DNA of 64,000 nt from Cryobacterium sp. PAMC25264 (GTDB taxonomy: Bacteria; Actinomycetota; Actinomycetes; Actinomycetales; Microbacteriaceae), in NCBI RefSeq assembly GCF_019443325.1, contig NZ_CP080383.1, forward strand, positions 2,728,001 through 2,792,000, in the 5' to 3' direction. Each line of letters starts with the position of its first letter. The stretch's first letter is position 1. The position numbers were made by a program, and so were the translations under genes. This document shows positions 18,460-26,836 of this stretch, piece after piece. The notes under the pieces were generated by a model. That model saw only the letters and a list, made by a program, of their open reading frames with translations, made no database searches and was not told where the DNA came from.

Positions 18460-19608
18460 GTGACCGACACCGACCTCTCCCCCGACGCCAGCACCGAGCC
18501 GCGCGGCTGGCGGCGCTGGGCGCTGACCGCCCTGATCGCCGTGTTCTGCGTCGGGCTGCTGGCCATCTGGCTGGTACCCGGCAACACCGCCGGCGCGCAG
18601 AACCGCGAGCCGATGGCGTTCCCGGTGCTCTCCGCGGACGCGCTGGCCGAGACATCCACGTACCGGGGCATCGACGCGGCCCTGCGGGACCGGTTGGGCG
18701 CGCAAGCGGCGGTGTCGGAGAGCCTGGGCGACCTGTCGGTGCACGGTCTGGGGCGAAGCCCCACGTCGACCGTGCTGATCGGCAGCAACCGGGAACCATT
18801 CTTCGTGGAGGACCTCGCCCGCCCGTGCCGGGAGACCGAGGAGTCGCTGGCAGCGGTGAAGGGCGGCCTGGAGCAGGATCAGGCCGCCATGACCGCGGCC
18901 GGCAAGTACGTGTTGTTCACGGTGGCGCCGGACAAGACCTCCGTGCGCAGAGGGCCGGTGCTAGACGTCTCGCCGGATCTGCTGCGCTGCAGCGATTTCG
19001 TGCGCAGTCACTTCGAGACCTGGGAGGCCGACGGCGGGCTGCCGTTCATCGGCCTGTGGGACGATGTGGCCGCATTGGACACCCCGGACTCGCCCGCGTA
19101 CCTGTGGAATGACACGCACTGGAGCGCATCCGGCTCGATGGCGCTCAGCCACGCGTTGATGAACCGGCTCGTCGCCGACGGGCAGGCGCCGCCGGCGATC
19201 TTGGACGACCTCACCAACCCGGTGAAGGGGAAGCCCGTGGCGTACGTCGGTGACCTGAACCGGATGATGGGCGTGGACGACATCGACCACGCGTCGACAG
19301 CCTCATTCGCGCGGCCCGGCGTGACCACCCGGCTGGAGACCACCAAAGGCGCCGCCGGCACCTCGCAGTACCACTACACGTCGACGTCGACGACGAAGCC
19401 GCTGATTCAGGGGCGGACGCTGCTTATCGGTGACTCGTTCTTGCTGCATCAGATGCCGACGCAGCTGTCGAACTTCTTCGCCGATGTGACGATGACCGAC
19501 CTGGAGGAGTGGGAGCAGGCCGGAGACTACGACCGGGTGATCGTGGAACGGGTGGAACGCTACAGCGGCACCGGCGAGTGGCCGTCGTTGGCGGCGACGC
19601 TGCAGTAG
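18460..19608 (+). CDS. AlgX/AlgJ-like SGNH-type O-acetyltransferase partner
   Basis: The 382-residue protein has one N-terminal membrane helix (residues 20-40) and an extracytoplasmic domain. NDTHWS at 217-222 provides the Asp and His of the catalytic triad, and LLIGDSFLLH near 321-330 provides the Ser of the GDS block. This Asp-His first, Ser later order is that of AlgJ/AlgX proteins, which take acetyl from an MBOAT partner and put it on an exopolysaccharide. The start is GTG 18460, just 9 bp after the MBOAT gene. Substrate is not known. Confidence 0.84.
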   Translation: MTDTDLSPDASTEPRGWRRWALTALIAVFCVGLLAIWLVPGNTAGAQNREPMAFPVLSADALAETSTYRGIDAALRDRLGAQAAVSESLGDLSVHGLGRSPTSTVLIGSNREPFFVEDLARPCRETEESLAAVKGGLEQDQAAMTAAGKYVLFTVAPDKTSVRRGPVLDVSPDLLRCSDFVRSHFETWEADGGLPFIGLWDDVAALDTPDSPAYLWNDTHWSASGSMALSHALMNRLVADGQAPPAILDDLTNPVKGKPVAYVGDLNRMMGVDDIDHASTASFARPGVTTRLETTKGAAGTSQYHYTSTSTTKPLIQGRTLLIGDSFLLHQMPTQLSNFFADVTMTDLEEWEQAGDYDRVIVERVERYSGTGEWPSLAATLQ

Positions 19609-19627
19609 CGGGGCGCCGGGGCATCGG

Positions 19628-19852
19628 TTACTTGGGGTCGGCAGTGGGGGTGCCGCGGCCGGCGTCGCCGTCGTTTTTGCCCAGGTGCTTGTCGGCGTTG
19701 TCGCGGGCGTTCTGGATCTTGTCGGCGTGCTTGTTGCCGGTGACCTTGTTGGCCACGTCGGCGGCGCCGTCGAGGACCTTGTCGGAGACGGACTCGCCCT
19801 TTTCGGTCTTGAGAAAGTCCTGGGCCTTGCGGGTGATGTCGTTGAGGTTCAT
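19628..19852 (-). CDS. MT0933-like small antitoxin-family protein
   Basis: This 74-residue, highly charged protein begins MNLNDITRKAQDFLKTEKGE and continues with a DGAADVANKVTG segment and an ADKIQNARDNADKHL helix. It matches the actinobacterial antitoxin family named after Mycobacterium MT0933. No toxin gene sits next to it: the left neighbour on this strand is an ABC transporter and the right neighbour is convergent. An antitoxin role is therefore only a family label. It could be a stress-related small protein. Confidence 0.65.
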   Translation of the reverse strand: MNLNDITRKAQDFLKTEKGESVSDKVLDGAADVANKVTGNKHADKIQNARDNADKHLGKNDGDAGRGTPTADPK

Positions 19853-19885
19853 GGGGTCTCCGATCTGGGGCGTTTTATAGAGGGT

Positions 19886-20160
19886 AGATCGGGTTGCGGG
19901 GTCTGGACAAGCTCGACCGACGTGTGGGGGCGACGAGCAGAGTGGGTTGCGGGGTCTCGACGAGCTCGGCCGGCGTGTGGGGGCGACTCGCAGGTCGGGG
20001 TGCGGGGTCTCGACGAGCTCGACCGGCGTGTGGGGGCGGCGAGTAGGTCGGGTTGCGGGGTCTCGACAGGCTGGACCGACGTGGGGGCGCGACTCGCAGA
20101 TTGGGTTGCGGGGGCTCGACGGGGTTGACCGACGTGTGGGGGCGGTGAGCAGGTCGAGTT
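19886..20160. repeat. Five imperfect tandem units of about 53 bp
   Basis: Units of the form TTGCGGGGTCTCGAC…GACGTGTGGGGGCG start near 19892, 19945, 19999, 20052 and 20105, with the spacers alternating between direct variants. Each unit contains half of the palindrome GGTCTCGACRRGCTCGACC seen at other intergenic sites in this window. The array lies between the ends of the antitoxin-like gene and the ABC operon. No spacer diversity of the CRISPR kind is seen. Confidence 0.7.
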
Positions 20161-20172
20161 AGGCGGGCGGGG

Positions 20173-21015
20173 TTAGGGGCGGTTGAGGGCGTTCGGGAGC
20201 GGGGTGGACCAGGCGGCGGGGGCCTCGAGGTCGGGGGCGGCGGGCAGGATGCCGCGGCCGTCGGGGTGCGGGATGGCCGAGAGCAGCGCCTGTGTGTACG
20301 GGTGCATCGGGTCGGACCAGATGGTTTCGCTGCGGCCGGACTCCACGATCTTGCCCTTGTACATCACCGCGGTGCGGTCGGCGATCACCCGCACCACCGA
20401 GAGGTCGTGCGAGATGAACAGCATGCCCGCGCCGGCGTCGAGGCAGAGCCGGCGCATCAGGCCGGCGACGGCGGCCTGGCTGGAGGCGTCCAGGGCGGAG
20501 ATCGGTTCGTCGGCGACGATGAGGTCGGGCCGGGCGGCCAACGCCCGGGCGATGGCGATGCGTTGCCGCTGCCCGCCGGAGAACTGGTGCGGGAATCGGT
20601 TGAGGAGGCTGCTGCTCAGGCCCACCGCTTCGATCCACTCCCCCGGTGTGGACCCGGCGGCGCCACGCGCCACGGCCGCGGCGATGCCGTCATTGATCTG
20701 CGCGCCGACCCGTTTGCGCGGGTTGAGCGAGGAGTTGGGGTCTTGGAAGACCATCTGCATGGCCGTGAACCGGTGCGGCCGGCGGCGCAGGCCGAGCGGC
20801 GGAACGGCGTCACCGCGGTATCGCACTGAGCCGGACTGGGGCCGTTCCATGCCCACGACCGCCCGGGCGGTGCTGGACTTGCCGCATCCGCTCTCGCCGA
20901 CGAGCGCGAGCACCTCGCCGGGCATGATGGACAGCTCGATGCCGTCGACGGCGCGCACGGTGACGCGGCCGGGGTACTCGACGACGAGGTCATCGATGGT
21001 GAGCAGTGCGCTCAT
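20173..21015 (-). CDS. Peptide ABC transporter ATP-binding protein (DppF/OppF type)
   Basis: The 280-residue ATPase has Walker A GESGCGKS at 40-47, the signature FSGGQRQRIAIARAL, and Walker B LIVADEPISALD. The C-terminal YTQALLSAIPHPDG stretch is the oligopeptide-transporter extension. It powers import of peptides or a similar solute with the partner ATPase upstream. ATG 21015 overlaps the upstream stop (ATGA). It is the last gene of a five-gene operon. Confidence 0.9.
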   Translation of the reverse strand: MSALLTIDDLVVEYPGRVTVRAVDGIELSIMPGEVLALVGESGCGKSSTARAVVGMERPQSGSVRYRGDAVPPLGLRRRPHRFTAMQMVFQDPNSSLNPRKRVGAQINDGIAAAVARGAAGSTPGEWIEAVGLSSSLLNRFPHQFSGGQRQRIAIARALAARPDLIVADEPISALDASSQAAVAGLMRRLCLDAGAGMLFISHDLSVVRVIADRTAVMYKGKIVESGRSETIWSDPMHPYTQALLSAIPHPDGRGILPAAPDLEAPAAWSTPLPNALNRP

Positions 21016-21857
21016 GAGGTGCCTTCTTCGTCGGGGAAATCGAGGGCGGACGCATCCGTGCCGGCGGCGGCGCGCACCGCGGGCGCCGAGTCGGGCATCG
21101 CGGCCAGCAGGGCCCGGGTGTACTCGTGGGTGGGCGCGAGGAAGATCTGCTCGCGGGTGCCGGACTCCACGATGAGGCCGTGGCGCATCACCGCCACGTC
21201 ATCGGCGATGGCGCTCATCACACCGAGGTCGTGGGTGACCAGCAGCACGGCCAGGTTGCGCTCGATGGCCAGGTCGCGCAGCAGGTGCAGGATGCCAGCC
21301 TGCACGGTGACGTCGAGCGCGGTGGTGGGCTCATCCGCCAGCAGCACCTCGGGGTCGCAGGCGAGCGCGATCGCGATGGCAATGCGCTGGCGTTGGCCGC
21401 CGGAGAACTGGTGCGGGTAGCGCCCCAGCGCATTCTCCGGGTCGGGAACCCGCACCCGGGTGAGCAGCTCGACCGCGTGGCTGCGCGCGGCGGCTTTGCT
21501 GAGTTTGAGGTGCCGGCGCACATGGTCGGTGAGCTGGTGACCGACGGTGAGCTGCGGGTGCAGGCTCGCCGACGGGTCTTGGAAGACCATCGCCACCCGG
21601 CGTCCGCGCACGGCGCTGAGCTCACGGCGGCGGAGGCCGACGAGGTTGAGGTCGCCGAGCCAGATCGACCCGGAGACGGTCGCGGTGCGAGGCAGCAGGC
21701 CGAGCACCGACATCGCCGTGACGGTCTTGCCCGAACCGGACTCCCCGGCCAGGCCCTGCACCCGGCCGGCCTGCAGGTCGAGGGAGACGCCGCGCACCAC
21801 GGGGGTGGGACCGAAAGCGATGGTGAGGTCGCGGATCTGCAGCACGGGCGCGCTCAT
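21012..21857 (-). CDS. Peptide ABC transporter ATP-binding protein (DppD/OppD type)
   Basis: The 281-residue ATPase has Walker A GESGSGKT at residues 38-45, Q-loop VFQDPSASLHP, signature FSGGQRQRIAIAIAL, Walker B LLADEPTTALDV and the switch His in LLVTHDLGV. The C-terminal EYTRALLAAMPDS part belongs to the dipeptide/oligopeptide group. The ATG overlaps the permease stop as ATGA and the end overlaps the next ATPase the same way, giving tight coupling. Confidence 0.9.
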   Translation of the reverse strand: MSAPVLQIRDLTIAFGPTPVVRGVSLDLQAGRVQGLAGESGSGKTVTAMSVLGLLPRTATVSGSIWLGDLNLVGLRRRELSAVRGRRVAMVFQDPSASLHPQLTVGHQLTDHVRRHLKLSKAAARSHAVELLTRVRVPDPENALGRYPHQFSGGQRQRIAIAIALACDPEVLLADEPTTALDVTVQAGILHLLRDLAIERNLAVLLVTHDLGVMSAIADDVAVMRHGLIVESGTREQIFLAPTHEYTRALLAAMPDSAPAVRAAAGTDASALDFPDEEGTS

Positions 21858-22756
21858 ACGACGGCCTCCCGTGCGGCCGGCTGCCCGGGCGTCACCGGGA
21901 GGGCGGCGGCCGCTTCGCGCGCCCCGCCGGAGACCGGGTCGAGGATGTCGCGCAGCGAGTCGCCGATGAAGTTGAACGCGAGCACCACCGTGAGGATGGC
22001 GAGGCCGGGGAACACGCCGATCCACCAGGCGTCGAAGTTCTGGATGGCGCTGGAGATCATGGAGCCCCATTCGGCGGTGGGCGGTTGGGCGCCCAGGCCG
22101 AGGAATGACAGTCCGCTGAGCAGCAGGATGGCGGTGCCCACGTCGAGGGTCGCGAGCACGACGACGGGGCCGGCGATGTTGGGCAGGATGTCGGTGAGCA
22201 GCGACCGCACCGGGCTGAAGCCGAGCAGCCGGCCGGCGATGACGTAGTTCTGCTGGCGGAGGCTGAGCACCAGGCTGCGGCTCACCCGGGCGTAGGCGGG
22301 CCACGACACCACGATGGCGGCGAGCACGGCGTTGAACAGCGACGGGCCGAGGGAGGCGGCGATGACCATGGCCAGGATCACCGTGGGGAAGGCCATGACC
22401 AGGTCGGTGAGGCGCATCAGCACCTCGTCGACCCAGCCGCCGAAGTACCCGGCGACGGCGCCGAGGGTGGTGCCGATGGTGAGCGACACGACCACCAGGG
22501 CCAGGGCGAGCGGGATGGTGACGCTCGCACCGCTCATCAGCCGGGAGAACACGTCCCGGCCGACGGAGTCGGTGCCCATCAGGGTGTCGATGCCGGGTGC
22601 CTGCAGGCGCGGCAGCACCTGCGCGTTGGGCGCGTAGGGAATCCAGAGCGGTGCGGTGACCGCGATGAGCACCCAGGCGACGGCGATGACCACGCCGATG
22701 ATGGCGAGCGGGCTCACCCAGGCGCGTGGGATGGGGATGCGTCGGCGGCTGATCAT
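21854..22756 (-). CDS. Peptide ABC transporter permease (DppC/OppC type)
   Basis: The 300-residue protein has six likely membrane helices. GTDSVGRDVFSRLMSG at the N-terminal side is a hallmark of DppC-type permeases. The cytoplasmic EAA loop is seen around YVIAGRLLGFSPVRSLLTDILPN, and FLGLGAQPPTAEWGSMI follows. It forms the channel with the DppB-type protein. Both ends overlap neighbours by four bases. Confidence 0.9.
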   Translation of the reverse strand: MISRRRIPIPRAWVSPLAIIGVVIAVAWVLIAVTAPLWIPYAPNAQVLPRLQAPGIDTLMGTDSVGRDVFSRLMSGASVTIPLALALVVVSLTIGTTLGAVAGYFGGWVDEVLMRLTDLVMAFPTVILAMVIAASLGPSLFNAVLAAIVVSWPAYARVSRSLVLSLRQQNYVIAGRLLGFSPVRSLLTDILPNIAGPVVVLATLDVGTAILLLSGLSFLGLGAQPPTAEWGSMISSAIQNFDAWWIGVFPGLAILTVVLAFNFIGDSLRDILDPVSGGAREAAAALPVTPGQPAAREAVV

Positions 22757-23829
22757 CCGAGCCTCACTCTCGGGTCGAGGAATCCGTACAGCAGGTCCAC
22801 CACGAAGTTGACCAGGAGGTAGATGACGCCTACGACCAGGCCCACGCCCATGACGCCGGGCAGGTCCAGGCTGGTGGCGGAGTTGTAGGCGTAGGTGCCC
22901 AGGCCCGGCCAGGCGAAGACGGCCTCGACGAGCACGGTTCCGGAGAGCAGCGACCCGAATGCGATGCCCACCACGGTGAGGATCGGCAGGGAGGCGCCGC
23001 GCAGCACGTAGTCGAGCACGACGCGGGTGCCGCTGAGGCCCTTGGCGCGGGCGGCGCGCACATAGTCCTGGTCGAGCACCTCGAGCACCGAGGTGCGGAT
23101 GAACCGGGTGAGCAGACCCACGGTGAACAGGGACAGCACGAATACCGGCAGTGCCAGGTGGGCCATCGCATCCACGAACCCCACGCTGTCGCCGTTGAGC
23201 AGGAAGTCGAGCGTGTAGAACCCGGTGACGGTGGGCGGTGGGCTCAGCTGCGGGGAGAGCCGGCCGGAACCGGGGGCGATGCCCAGCTGCAGGAAGAACA
23301 GGTTGAATGCCACGAGAGCGAGCCAGAACGTCGGCACGCTCAGCCCGATGAGCGAGACGACCCGCACCACCTGGTCGGTGACGAGGCCGCGGCGGTAGGC
23401 GGCCAGGGTGCCGAGGGCCACGCTCACGACCAGGCTGACCAGGATGGCGCCGATCGCGATCTCGATCGTGGCCGGCACCGCGACGGCCAGGTCGGCGGTG
23501 ACCGCCCGGCCGGTGGTGAGCGAGCGGCCCAGGTCACCCTGTAGGAGGTTGCCGAGGTAGGTGAGGTACTGCACGGGCAGCGGCTGGTCGAGCCCGTACC
23601 GTTCCACGTATGCGGCGACGGTCGCGGGGTTGTTCGAGGCGCCCTCGCCGAGGGCTGCGGTGATGGGATCACCGGGCACGAGGTTGGTGAGGGCGAACGT
23701 GACAATGGTCACGCCGAGCAGCAATAACACCGAGGTGCCGAGCCGGCGCAGCAGGTAGGAGGCGAGGGGGGAGGTCGCCTTCCTGCTGCTGCGCCGACTC
23801 GGACGGGCGTCAGTTTTGTCCAGGGTCAC
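22753..23829 (-). CDS. Peptide ABC transporter permease (DppB/OppB type)
   Basis: The 358-residue permease begins at GTG 23829 with a basic cytoplasmic tail longer than usual, then YLLRRLGTSVLLLLGVTIVTFAL, the standard DppB entry, and LVPGDPI. The EAA-type loop is DYVRAARAKGLSGTRVVLDYVLRGA. FLDPRVRLG closes the protein, the usual DppB end. It lies four bases after the binding-protein gene. Confidence 0.9.
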   Translation of the reverse strand: MTLDKTDARPSRRSSRKATSPLASYLLRRLGTSVLLLLGVTIVTFALTNLVPGDPITAALGEGASNNPATVAAYVERYGLDQPLPVQYLTYLGNLLQGDLGRSLTTGRAVTADLAVAVPATIEIAIGAILVSLVVSVALGTLAAYRRGLVTDQVVRVVSLIGLSVPTFWLALVAFNLFFLQLGIAPGSGRLSPQLSPPPTVTGFYTLDFLLNGDSVGFVDAMAHLALPVFVLSLFTVGLLTRFIRTSVLEVLDQDYVRAARAKGLSGTRVVLDYVLRGASLPILTVVGIAFGSLLSGTVLVEAVFAWPGLGTYAYNSATSLDLPGVMGVGLVVGVIYLLVNFVVDLLYGFLDPRVRLG

Positions 23830-23833
23830 GCGG

Positions 23834-25415
23834 TCAGCTCGTGGGGCTCAACTCGGCGATGTCCATCGTCCACACCGCGTTGTACACGGCTCCGGTGACG
23901 GTCTTGGCCGTGGCGATGTTCGAGCCGGGCACGATCAGGGGAACGAACGGGCCGTCCTTCTGCATCGCAGTGGCGAAATCGGTGAAGATCGCCTCACGGG
24001 TGTCGGGGTCGGTCGCGGCGGCGGCCTGCGTGGCGAGGTCGGCGATCTCCGGGTTCGCGTCCGCGGTCCAGCCGGCGCGGAGGCCGACCTTGAGGCCGGG
24101 GGCGAAGGGCAGGAAGTTGGCCGTATCGGCGTAGTCCGGGCCCCAGAACCACATGCTGAACGCTTCGGTGCCGTTCACGTAGGGGTCGATCTCGGTGGTG
24201 AACGGCGCGGGCGCCAGTTCAACGTTGATGCCGGCATCCTTCAGCTGGGCCTGCACACGCTCGGCAAGCGGGGTGAACTCGACGCCGCGACCGGGTAGTC
24301 GTTCGGGTACTGCAAGCGCACGGTCTCGCCGGTGTAGCCGGAGGCGGTGAGGGCGGCGGTCGAGGCGGCAAGGTCCTGCTTGACGCCGTCGGTCAGGGCG
24401 CCGGCGAAGGACGGCGGGATCACGCCGGTGGCCTCGGAGGCACCCGTGCCGGCCAGTTCGAGCAGGGCGTCGTAGTCGAGCGCGTAGCGCACGGCCTCGG
24501 CGAACTTGGGGTTGGCGGTGACGCCGCCCACGGTGGCGTTCTGGTTGACCAGGAGGAAGATCGTCTGCGCGGACGGCACCGACGCGACGGTGAGGTTGTC
24601 GGCGAGGTTGGAGACTGGTCGCCGTTGAGGTCCATGGCGACCATGGTGTCGCCGCCCTCGAGGTTGATCTTCTGGGTGGCGCTCTCGGTGACGTTGCGGA
24701 TCACGACGCGGTCGTAGGCGGCTTCTTCGTCGCCGTTGTACTCGGCGTTGCGGGTGAGCACGACCTGCGAGGTGAGGTCGAGCGAGTCGAGCACGAAGGG
24801 GCCGGAGCCGGCGGACTCGCCGTCGAGGAAGGCCTGCGCGGTGTCGGTTCCGTCGGTGGCGCCGCCGTTCTGCTCCACAACCTTGGAGTTCACGATGCCC
24901 AGCGCCGGGTTCGCGAGGATCGCGGGCAGCTGCAGCAGCGGGGTTTCGGTGGTGAAGGTGATGGTCTTCTCGTCGACCTTCTTGATGGTCACGCCGGCGA
25001 GGAGGAAGGCGGGCTTGGCGTCGGCCATGCCCTGGATGCGCTGCAGGGAGAACACCACGTCGTCGGCGGTGATGGGGCTGCCGTCGGAGAACACCCGGCC
25101 GTCGTCGAGGGTGAAGGTGAATTCGGTGGCGGCGTCGTTCTGCGTCCAGTCGGCCAGCCCGGGGATGGGCGTGGTGACGTCGGATCCCTTGAAGTCGACG
25201 AGGGTCTCGTAGAGCGCCTTCGCGACCATGTTGCCGGTGGGGTCGTAGGTGTTGCCGGGGTCGGCGGTCTCGATCGAGAACGCGGCGTCGATCACGACGG
25301 ATCCGCCGGAGGCGTCGTCGGTGTTCTGCGCGGAGTTACCGCCGGAGCAGCCGGCCAGCAGGAGCGCCGCGACGGCGCCGATCGCGATGCCGGTGTAGCG
25401 GGGGGACGTACGCAC
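23834..25415 (-). pseudogene. Peptide ABC transporter substrate-binding lipoprotein, two frame breaks
   Basis: From GTG 25415, with AGGAGG six bases before it, the protein has a signal peptide and lipobox LLAGC (Cys 23). The SBP family 5 sequence then shows IETADPGNTYDPTG and FSDGSPITADDVVFSLQRI. The frame shifts near 24615 and again near 24284. Adding one C to each plus-strand run restores GDQVSNLADNL and VAGVEFTPLAERV, giving about 527 residues, the normal size. The C-terminal part (MWFWGPDYADTANFLPFAPG) is typical. The protein would hand peptides to the permeases encoded next. I think it is functional and the gaps are sequence errors. Confidence 0.83.
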
Positions 25416-25626
25416 GAAGTGCCTCCTGGAGTGAAACGGGTCAAAGTGTCGCAACAAGCAACCGCGGACGGTTTAGATGAGATTGCCACATCCCCCGACG
25501 ATCTGTCCAACGGAACCGGCGGTGCCCGGACATTGCTCCGGTGGCACCGGCGTTCATTGGCAGAACGTCTACAAGAGCCGACGACGCGCGCGCGGCGATA
25601 AGACGAATGCTCGTGTTTCGGGCGTG

Positions 25627-25986
25627 TTACACGACCTGCACGCACACACTCTGGTGGGTTTGGCCGTTCTTCTCGAATTCCTCCACAAGGTAGACCAGGC
25701 CGTCGTCGCGCACTTCGGCCACGCTCACGGCCGAACCCATCACGACGGACCCGTCGGCGACGAGGGCGTGGGCGAAGCTGATCTCGATGCGATCCTCGAC
25801 GATCCGGCCCACCATGCGACCCTGGGTGACGGTGTCGCCGGTGTAGTCACCCCAGACCAGCGTGCCGTCCTGACGGTAGAGGAACCGGGTGGGGGCCTCG
25901 GCGCTCACGTCGCTGGCGGTGGAGGAGATCATGTGGAAGCTGAGTCCGTCGAGCTGGAGGGGACGATCGGCGGCGGGTGTAGGCAT
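25627..25986 (-). CDS. Small beta-domain protein of the 'N-acetylglutamate synthase-like' family, probably C-terminal domain of the GNAT gene upstream
   Basis: As read, ATG 25986 starts a 119-residue protein with LDGLSFHMISST, RFLYRQDGTLVWGDYTGDTVTQGRMVG and LVYLVEEFEKNGQT. This fits a family of about 110-residue bacterial proteins often labelled N-acetylglutamate synthase although they lack the enzyme domain. Upstream, the same frame stays open through the Thr-Pro-coding minisatellite to 26140, where a one-base gap separates it from the GNAT frame. It may therefore be the end of one larger protein. No good ribosome-binding site is seen before 25986, which supports the fusion reading. Confidence 0.6.
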   Translation of the reverse strand: MPTPAADRPLQLDGLSFHMISSTASDVSAEAPTRFLYRQDGTLVWGDYTGDTVTQGRMVGRIVEDRIEISFAHALVADGSVVMGSAVSVAEVRDDGLVYLVEEFEKNGQTHQSVCVQVV

Positions 25987-26678
25987 GGGAACCGGTTCTT
26001 TCGGGGCGGGGCTGAGCCGTCGGAATGACAGCAGGGGCGGGTGGGTGGGGTCGGTGGGGGTTGAGGTGGGGGTGGGGACGGTGGGGGTTGTGGTGGGGGT
26101 GGGGTCGGTGGGGGTGGGGGTTGTGGTGGGGGTTGTGGTGGGGTTGTGGTGGGGGTGGGGTCGGTGGGGGTGGGGGTTGTGGTGGGGGTTGTGGTGGGGG
26201 TTGTGGTGGGGGTGGGGTCGGTGGGGGTGAAGCCCAGGCGGGTGAGCACGCGGGCGGATGCGGCGTTGGGCGCCTCGACGACGGCCTCGACGGCGGAGAG
26301 CCCGAAGCGTCGTTCGGCGGCCTGCAGCAGCTGGCTGGCGGCCTCGGTGGCGACGCCACGTCCCTGCGCGGAGGCGGCAAGGACGTAGCCGAGCTCGGCC
26401 GTGGTGTCGGACGTGCGCTTGAGCAGGATCTCGCCGATGACGGCGCCGGCCTCTTCGATGGCCAGGACGATCCAGTCGCCGGCGGTGCGGGCATCCGTCT
26501 GCCGCAGTTTGGCGGTGAGCGCGGCGAGGGTGGCGGCGCGGTCGCGCACGGGCCAGGGGATGTACCGGGTGACGTCGGGGTCGCCGTGGAAGAGCACGAG
26601 GTCGTCGAGGTCGTCGAGCGTGTGCGGGCGCAGGAGGAGCCGCTCGGTGCTTAGCGGGTAGTCGAAGGTCCAGATCAC
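25929..26678 (-). CDS. GNAT family N-acetyltransferase (RimJ/RimL-like) running into a Thr-Pro repeat tail
   Basis: Residues 1-150 form a GNAT domain: STERLLLRPHTLDDLDDL, GEILLKRTSDTTAELGYVLAASAQGRGVATEA (the acetyl-CoA pyrophosphate loop) and NAASARVLTRLGF. Directly after the last beta-strand motif the protein enters a (TTTP/TPTDP)n tail coded by a G-rich minisatellite. The frame as read turns to PQPPP at 26140 and ends in unlikely sequence. With one more G in the run 26140-26143 the Thr-Pro linker continues in phase into the 25627-25986 domain, giving about 350 residues. Substrate is unknown. Confidence 0.75.
   Translation of the reverse strand: MIWTFDYPLSTERLLLRPHTLDDLDDLVLFHGDPDVTRYIPWPVRDRAATLAALTAKLRQTDARTAGDWIVLAIEEAGAVIGEILLKRTSDTTAELGYVLAASAQGRGVATEAASQLLQAAERRFGLSAVEAVVEAPNAASARVLTRLGFTPTDPTPTTTPTTTPTTTPTPTDPTPTTTPPQPPPQPPPPPTPPPPQPPPSPPPPQPPPTPPTRPCCHSDGSAPPRKNRFPCLHPPPIVPSSSTDSAST
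26038..26230. repeat. G-rich minisatellite coding a Thr-Pro linker
   Basis: The plus strand is built of GGTGGGGGTTGT and GGGGTCGGTGGG units, mostly multiples of 6 or 12 bp. Read on the minus strand they give TTTP and TPTDP. The dense runs of four and five G could form G-quadruplexes. The copy at 26140 has four G where its neighbours have five, which breaks the reading frame. Confidence 0.85.
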
Positions 26679-26836
26679 GCCCCGAGCCTAGACTGCGCGT
26701 GCGGGGCTCCGTGGGGCCGCTGGACGACCTTGGCGTGCCGGCCGCGGAGGCGCCGGTTCTGTCCATTCGGGCGGGTGGACCGGCAGGGGCGCGTTAGACG
26801 ATTGGGGCGGCCGCGTGGCGGGGGCCGCGGTGGGGC

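Noticed and set aside
19886..20160. Tandem repeats considered as a CRISPR array
   Set aside because: Units are about 53 bp with similar sequence throughout, no constant repeat with unique spacers, and no cas genes nearby.
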